Source of the DNA: Planctomycetota bacterium
GTDB lineage: Bacteria; Planctomycetota; Planctomycetia; Isosphaerales; Isosphaeraceae
Assembly (NCBI GenBank): GCA_021778575.1
Contig: JAJYCH010000128.1
Location: 1-9,109 of the forward strand
Direction: 5' to 3'
DNA length: 9,109 nt
A program made the translations under genes and the position numbers. The notes under the pieces were generated by a model. It saw only the letters and a program-made list of their open reading frames with translations, was not told where the DNA came from and searched no databases. Below, in pieces: positions 5,603-9,109 of this stretch. How positions within the stretch are numbered: position 1 is the first letter of the stretch; each line of letters begins with the position of its first letter.

Positions 5603-6708
5603 GCCACCCCAGGCCCGACATCCACGCGCTGGAGACGGTGAGCTGGACCGGAGATGCCTCGACGGGGCATCTCCGGCTCATCGATCAGACCTTACTGCCT
5701 GGCGATTTCGTTCAGGTCGATTGTCGTGACGTTCCGACGGTCTGGGAAGCGATCAAGTCGCTCCGGGTCCGTGGTGCGCCGGCGATCGGCGTGACCGCTG
5801 CCTTTGGCGCCATCCTGGGCGGTCAGTCACGGCTCGCGGACGGCATCCAGGCTGTCCGCGACGGAGTCCAGGCGGCGACGAACTCGCTCAGGACCAGTCG
5901 ACCGACCGCCGTCAACCTGTTCTGGGCGCTCGACCGGATCGACGCGGTTGCTCGCGAGATCTCGACCGACGATCCTCTCGACTTCCTCGACCAGTTACTT
6001 GGCGAGGCTCGCGCGATCTCGGACGAAGACAAGACGATGTGCCGTGCCATCGGCCGGCACGGAGCCCCTTTGATTCACGAGGGGGATGGCGTCCTGACAC
6101 ATTGCAACGCCGGGGGACTCGCCACGGCCGACTATGGCACGGCACTTGCCGTAATCTTTTCGGCGGTCGAGGCGGGAACCACGCTCCGGGTTTTTGCCGA
6201 CGAGACCCGACCGCTCCTCCAGGGGGCGAGACTCACGGCCTGGGAACTCCAGCGTCGCGGAATTCCCGTGACCTTGATCTGCGACAACATGGCCGCGCAG
6301 GTCATGAAAGAAGGGAAAGTCAACCTGGTGGTCGTCGGGGCCGACCGGATCGCCGCCAATGGTGACGCCGCCAACAAGATCGGCACTTACGGCGTCGCCT
6401 TGCTGGCCCGGGCTCACGGAATACCGTTTTACGTCGCCGCGCCGTCCAGTACCTTCGACTTGACGCTCGAAACCGGCGACGCCATTCCGATCGAACAGCG
6501 TGACCCCCGCGAGATCACCCACGGCTTCGGCCGATCGACGGCCCCTGACGGAATCGACGTCTATAACCCGGCCTTTGACGTCACCCCGGCTCCGCTGATC
6601 GCCGGCATCATCACCGAGCGAGGAATCATCCAGCCGGTCGATCTAGCGACCATCGCCCGGGTTCTTGGCTCAGCCGGCCCGCCCACCAAGGAATACCGGC
6701 TCGTCTGA
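5599..6708 (+). CDS. mtnA: S-methyl-5-thioribose-1-phosphate isomerase
   Basis: A 369-residue enzyme of the eIF2B alpha/beta/delta-like superfamily. It converts 5-methylthioribose-1-phosphate to methylthioribulose-1-phosphate in methionine salvage, in the cytoplasm. Visible signatures: SLRVRGAPAIGV (about 54-65), which binds the phosphate; THCNAGGLATADYGTA (about 167-182) with catalytic Cys169; DETRPLLQGARLTAWEL (about 201-217); and VVGADRIAANGDAANKIGTY (about 245-264) with catalytic Asp249. Length is typical. The start GTG overlaps the preceding stop as GTGA and has GAGGA upstream; no better ATG exists nearby. No other methionine-salvage gene is present in the window, so the rest of the pathway must be elsewhere. 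Confidence 0.96.
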   Translation: MSHPRPDIHALETVSWTGDASTGHLRLIDQTLLPGDFVQVDCRDVPTVWEAIKSLRVRGAPAIGVTAAFGAILGGQSRLADGIQAVRDGVQAATNSLRTSRPTAVNLFWALDRIDAVAREISTDDPLDFLDQLLGEARAISDEDKTMCRAIGRHGAPLIHEGDGVLTHCNAGGLATADYGTALAVIFSAVEAGTTLRVFADETRPLLQGARLTAWELQRRGIPVTLICDNMAAQVMKEGKVNLVVVGADRIAANGDAANKIGTYGVALLARAHGIPFYVAAPSSTFDLTLETGDAIPIEQRDPREITHGFGRSTAPDGIDVYNPAFDVTPAPLIAGIITERGIIQPVDLATIARVLGSAGPPTKEYRLV

Positions 6709-6765
6709 ATCGGAGCCGGTCGTGGTTCCGTTTTCCGCCCATTCGTCATCCATCGAGTATCGCTC

Positions 6766-7071
6766 ATGATTGCTCACAACGTCTATTTCAGTCTCCACGA
6801 CAAGTCGCCCGAGTCGATCGCCAAATTGGTCAATTCGGCCAAGACCCACCTGACGGGACATGCCGGTGTCCTCTTCTTCGCGGTGGGCGAACTGGCCGCC
6901 GGACTGAACCGACCGGTCAACGATCTCGACTTCGACGTCGCACTTCACGTCGTGTTCGCGACGCTCGCCGACCATGATCTCTATCAGGACGCGCCCCGTC
7001 ACCACAAGTTTATCGACGAGTGCAAGCAAGGCTGGGCAAAGGTCCGCGTCTTCGATTCGTTGGTCGATTGA
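6766..7071 (+). CDS. Dabb (stress-responsive alpha/beta-barrel) domain protein
   Basis: A 101-residue single-domain protein of the Dabb type, a dimeric ferredoxin-like fold found in stress-induced and some enzyme-like proteins. Visible features: the first strand with His4 (MIAHNVYFSL), a helix (about 14-29), a second strand (GVLFFAVGEL), and the characteristic final block FDVALHVVFATLADHDLYQDAPRHH, where the family has a 'D...Y..hp.H' pattern. Length matches the family. It begins 57 bases after mtnA, so it may be in the same transcript. The specific substrate or role is unknown. The ATG has only a weak ribosome-binding site (CGAG). Confidence 0.88.
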   Translation: MIAHNVYFSLHDKSPESIAKLVNSAKTHLTGHAGVLFFAVGELAAGLNRPVNDLDFDVALHVVFATLADHDLYQDAPRHHKFIDECKQGWAKVRVFDSLVD

Positions 7072-7179
7072 ACGCGCGACTCTCGTTCTTGCTTCGGATT
7101 TTATCCTATACTGGAAGCAATCGAGTCGATCCCGACGGCAAACCAAGCCGGGTCAAGTCATTGGTATCCGAATCGATTC

Positions 7180-7199
7180 GGGGTTCGATGAAGAACCCC
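7180..7199 (+). terminator. Perfect hairpin downstream of the Dabb gene
   Basis: GGGGTTC and GAACCCC form seven perfect pairs around GATGAA, about 110 bases after the Dabb stop. The following bases (AACCCCCGATTCTTATG) are not a U-tract. It may end or stabilise the ald-mtnA-Dabb transcript; as a true intrinsic terminator it is weak. Confidence 0.35.
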
Positions 7200-7345
7200 A
7201 ACCCCCGATTCTTATGAGGTTTGCAACCGTTCGTTCCTCCTGGGTCACGACAGTTAAGATTGCGGAACAAGCATCCCCCCCATTGTCCTCGTCATTCTTG
7301 AATTCACGTCGGGCCGCCGACATCGCTTGTCAGATCCGAATTATT

Positions 7346-7420
7346 TGATCCGTTTCCCTGTGGGACCAATGGTCGTTGACCCACAATCCAATGATTCTCT
7401 CGGGATACCGTCGCGGATCA
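7346..7420. repeat. Nested inverted repeats in the long intergenic region
   Basis: TGATCCG (7346-7352) and CGGATCA (7414-7420) are perfect inverted repeats. Inside them TGTGGG (7359-7364) and CCCACA (7380-7385) form a second pair. The sequence CCGAATT also occurs on both sides, at about 7336-7342 and 7423-7429, as a direct repeat. This could be a structured RNA or a binding site, but short repeats of this length also occur by chance. Confidence 0.3.
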
Positions 7421-7868
7421 GTCCGAATTTGCGTATGATCAGATTCGTAGCCGTATTAATCTCGAACATCAAAATATCTTACTCATTTTTTTGCTGATCC
7501 AAACCGGCTATCGTCGAATTGTCGGCGGCGTCAACCTTCGGTAGCTCGACTCAGTTCCTGTTCTCGATCTTACCTGATGAGTTCAACAGAAATGCTCACA
7601 AATCAACGGATAATTTCACTGGCTCCGTGCTGAACCACTAACGATCGCGTGCCCGTGAACCTTTTGTCGGGTCGGCTCGAAGCCCTCGGAGATTCCGATT
7701 TCCGAGTGAATCGACACCATGAAACTCCACAAGAATTTGTCCGTGGAACCAGGCTGTGGAGACGGTGATCGAATCGACGACCTGTCGGCGAACTCCCTGA
7801 CCGGCGGCTCGCGGCTCAAGAATTTTCGCGTTGCAATCTCCAGTCTCTCCAGCCCAGAAGAGGCAACG

Positions 7869-9109
7869 ATGCACCCCTCGACCACTGCTCAACAGTTCGA
7901 GGAAGCTCTCAGGAATTGTGAATTCGAACCGATTCATCTCCCGGGAAAAATTCAGGAGCATGGGGTCCTGCTCGGAATCGACCCCCTCACGTTCGAGGTC
8001 ACGATCGCGTCGGAGAATAGTGACGAGTATCTCGCTTTGAGCCCGGCAGAGATCATCGGGCGAAGTCTTGCCAGTATCCTTGGTTTTTCGGTTCAGGAAC
8101 GGGTCTCGCGGATTCAGAGCAATCATGATCTTTCACGCCCGTTCCCGTTTCTGATTTCGGTCTGCCGAGGATCGACCGCCTGGGATGCCGAGGCGAGCTT
8201 GCACCGCCGGGGTTCGCGACTGATCCTGGAACTGGAGTGTTCCGACCTGGGCGGCGTCGGGGCGGCGCTGCATCTGGCCGACTGGATTCATCAGTTTCCC
8301 CGAACCACGTCAGAGACGGAATCGATCCAGCCATTTTGCCAGTCGATCGCCCACGAGGTCCGGAACCTGAGCGGATACGACCGGACCATGATCTATCAAT
8401 TCCATTCCGACCTCCACGGCGAGGTGATTGCCGAGTCGGTCCGCTCGGGGCTTTCGCCTTTTCTGGGCCTTCATTATCCCGCCTCGGATATCCCGAAGCA
8501 GGCTCGGGCGCTTTATCTTCAGAGCCGGGTCCGGGTCCTCGCCGATGTCCACGCGCCGGTGGTTTCCCTGGTCGGCAAACCGAACGACCTGGCCACCGAA
8601 CCACTCGACATGACACTTTGCAACCTTCGAGGCTTCTCGCCCGTTCACCTGCAATATCTCAGTAACATGGGTGTGGGAGCAAGCCTGGTCACCTCGATCA
8701 TTCTGGGAGATCGGCTCTGGGGTCTACTGGTCTGCCACCACGGCCGATCGAGAAATCCGACGCACTCACTCCGGGTCGCCTGCAACTTGCTCTCGGAAAT
8801 GATCTCGGTCGAGGTCGCCGCGTTTGAACGTCGCCAGGAACTGCGTGTGCATCGATCGGTTTCTGATCTTCAGCGGCGGATTCTTGATACGTTCATGGAT
8901 GATTCCGACTGGAAACAGTCGATCCTCGCGAGTCCTGAAGCCTATTTTTCGCCGATCCGCGCGACGGGTCTGGCAATCATCGAAAATTCCGACGTGCTCA
9001 TCATGGGCTCGGTCCCCGACGTGGGTACAATCCTGCGGATTCGTGATTGGGTGACGGCTGCTCATCCGGGTTCGGTCTATTCGACCGACGCGCTGGGAGA
9101 GGCCGAGCC
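7869..9109 (+). CDS. Bacteriophytochrome, N-terminal photosensory part, cut by the right edge
   Basis: The frame runs off the window after 413 codons. Order: PAS domain (about 15-130), GAF (about 150-320), start of PHY (about 325 on). The biliverdin-attaching cysteine is Cys17 in RNCEFEPIHLPGKIQEHG. GAF-pocket residues are all present: Tyr176 (TMIYQF), the HYPASDIP motif with Tyr203 and Asp207, His260 and Tyr263 (SPVHLQYL), Ser272, and His290 (VCHH). The plant/cyanobacterial GAF cysteine is replaced by Val259, so this is a biliverdin-type receptor for red/far-red light. The start is ATG 7869, because AGAGG lies five bases upstream and Cys17 is then at a normal distance. ATG 7719, in frame, would add 50 residues but has a poor ribosome-binding site. 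The PHY tongue and output domain (often histidine kinase) are not visible. Confidence 0.95.
   Translation, partial: MHPSTTAQQFEEALRNCEFEPIHLPGKIQEHGVLLGIDPLTFEVTIASENSDEYLALSPAEIIGRSLASILGFSVQERVSRIQSNHDLSRPFPFLISVCRGSTAWDAEASLHRRGSRLILELECSDLGGVGAALHLADWIHQFPRTTSETESIQPFCQSIAHEVRNLSGYDRTMIYQFHSDLHGEVIAESVRSGLSPFLGLHYPASDIPKQARALYLQSRVRVLADVHAPVVSLVGKPNDLATEPLDMTLCNLRGFSPVHLQYLSNMGVGASLVTSIILGDRLWGLLVCHHGRSRNPTHSLRVACNLLSEMISVEVAAFERRQELRVHRSVSDLQRRILDTFMDDSDWKQSILASPEAYFSPIRATGLAIIENSDVLIMGSVPDVGTILRIRDWVTAAHPGSVYSTDALGEAE

Larger units (their letters stand above)
7072..7868. other. Long intergenic region with no convincing gene
   Basis: About 800 bases, noticeably more A/T-rich and less codon-biased than the neighbours. 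The short ORFs here lack recognisable protein features. Contents I can point to: TATACT at 7107-7112 (a good -10 hexamer without a good -35); a perfect hairpin at 7180-7199; nested inverted repeats at 7346-7420; and a T-run at about 7485-7491. The last 150 bases (7719-7868) are in frame with the phytochrome and could encode an N-terminal extension. The phytochrome promoter presumably lies here but was not identified. Confidence 0.55.

Noticed and set aside
7107..7199. Small RNA from TATACT (7107) to the hairpin at 7199
   Set aside because: No good -35 at normal spacing and no U-tract after the hairpin.
7638..8126. 162-residue minus-strand ORF over the long intergenic region and the phytochrome start
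   Set aside because: It overlaps the well-supported PAS domain on the other strand, and its sequence shows no protein features.
8053..8665. Overlapping ORFs on both strands inside the phytochrome
   Set aside because: They are Arg/Pro/Gly-rich shadows; the true frame carries the GAF motifs.

Overview
The window looks like a planctomycete chromosome, most likely from the Isosphaerales/Gemmatales side. This is inferred from four things: a DUF1559 pseudopilin-like protein with its C-terminal 'H-X9-DG' region, a neighbouring piece resembling a DUF1573-type protein, GC-rich coding sequence, and AT-richer intergenic stretches. No taxonomic search was possible.

Layout. Positions 1-3884 are read almost entirely on the minus strand. 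In transcription order this side holds: a tRNA gene (3884-3514); a 418-residue putative lipoprotein of unknown function (3255-1999); a short ORF resembling the C-terminal half of a DUF1573-type protein (1793-1560); a complete DUF1559 protein (1541-519); an unrecognised 93-residue protein (474-193); and possibly the first codons of an exported protein running off the left edge. From 4049 everything is on the plus strand: alanine dehydrogenase (ald), a small His/Glu-rich acidic protein, S-methyl-5-thioribose-1-phosphate isomerase (mtnA, start overlapping the preceding stop), a Dabb-domain protein, about 800 bases without a convincing gene, and the N-terminal part of a bacteriophytochrome cut by the right edge. 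The divergent switch lies in 3885-4048.

The main discovery is at 3514-3884. The tRNA-Lys(UUU) gene is split by a 298-nt group I intron with no ORF. The intron sits inside the anticodon, after the wobble base U34. P1 with the U-G splice-site pair, P2, P3, P4, P5, P6, P7, P8, two P9-type hairpins and a terminal G can all be traced by eye, and they fit the small bacterial tRNA intron class (IC3-like). If this is the only tRNA-Lys(UUU) in the genome, self-splicing would be essential for decoding lysine codons.

Functional links. mtnA belongs to methionine salvage and ald to alanine/pyruvate interconversion. Their closeness to the small acidic protein and the Dabb protein suggests a housekeeping cluster, but only the acidic protein-mtnA pair is clearly translationally coupled. 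The phytochrome keeps the biliverdin-binding Cys near its N-terminus and the PASDIP and His residues of the chromophore pocket, so it is probably a photoactive red/far-red receptor. Its output domain is outside the window.
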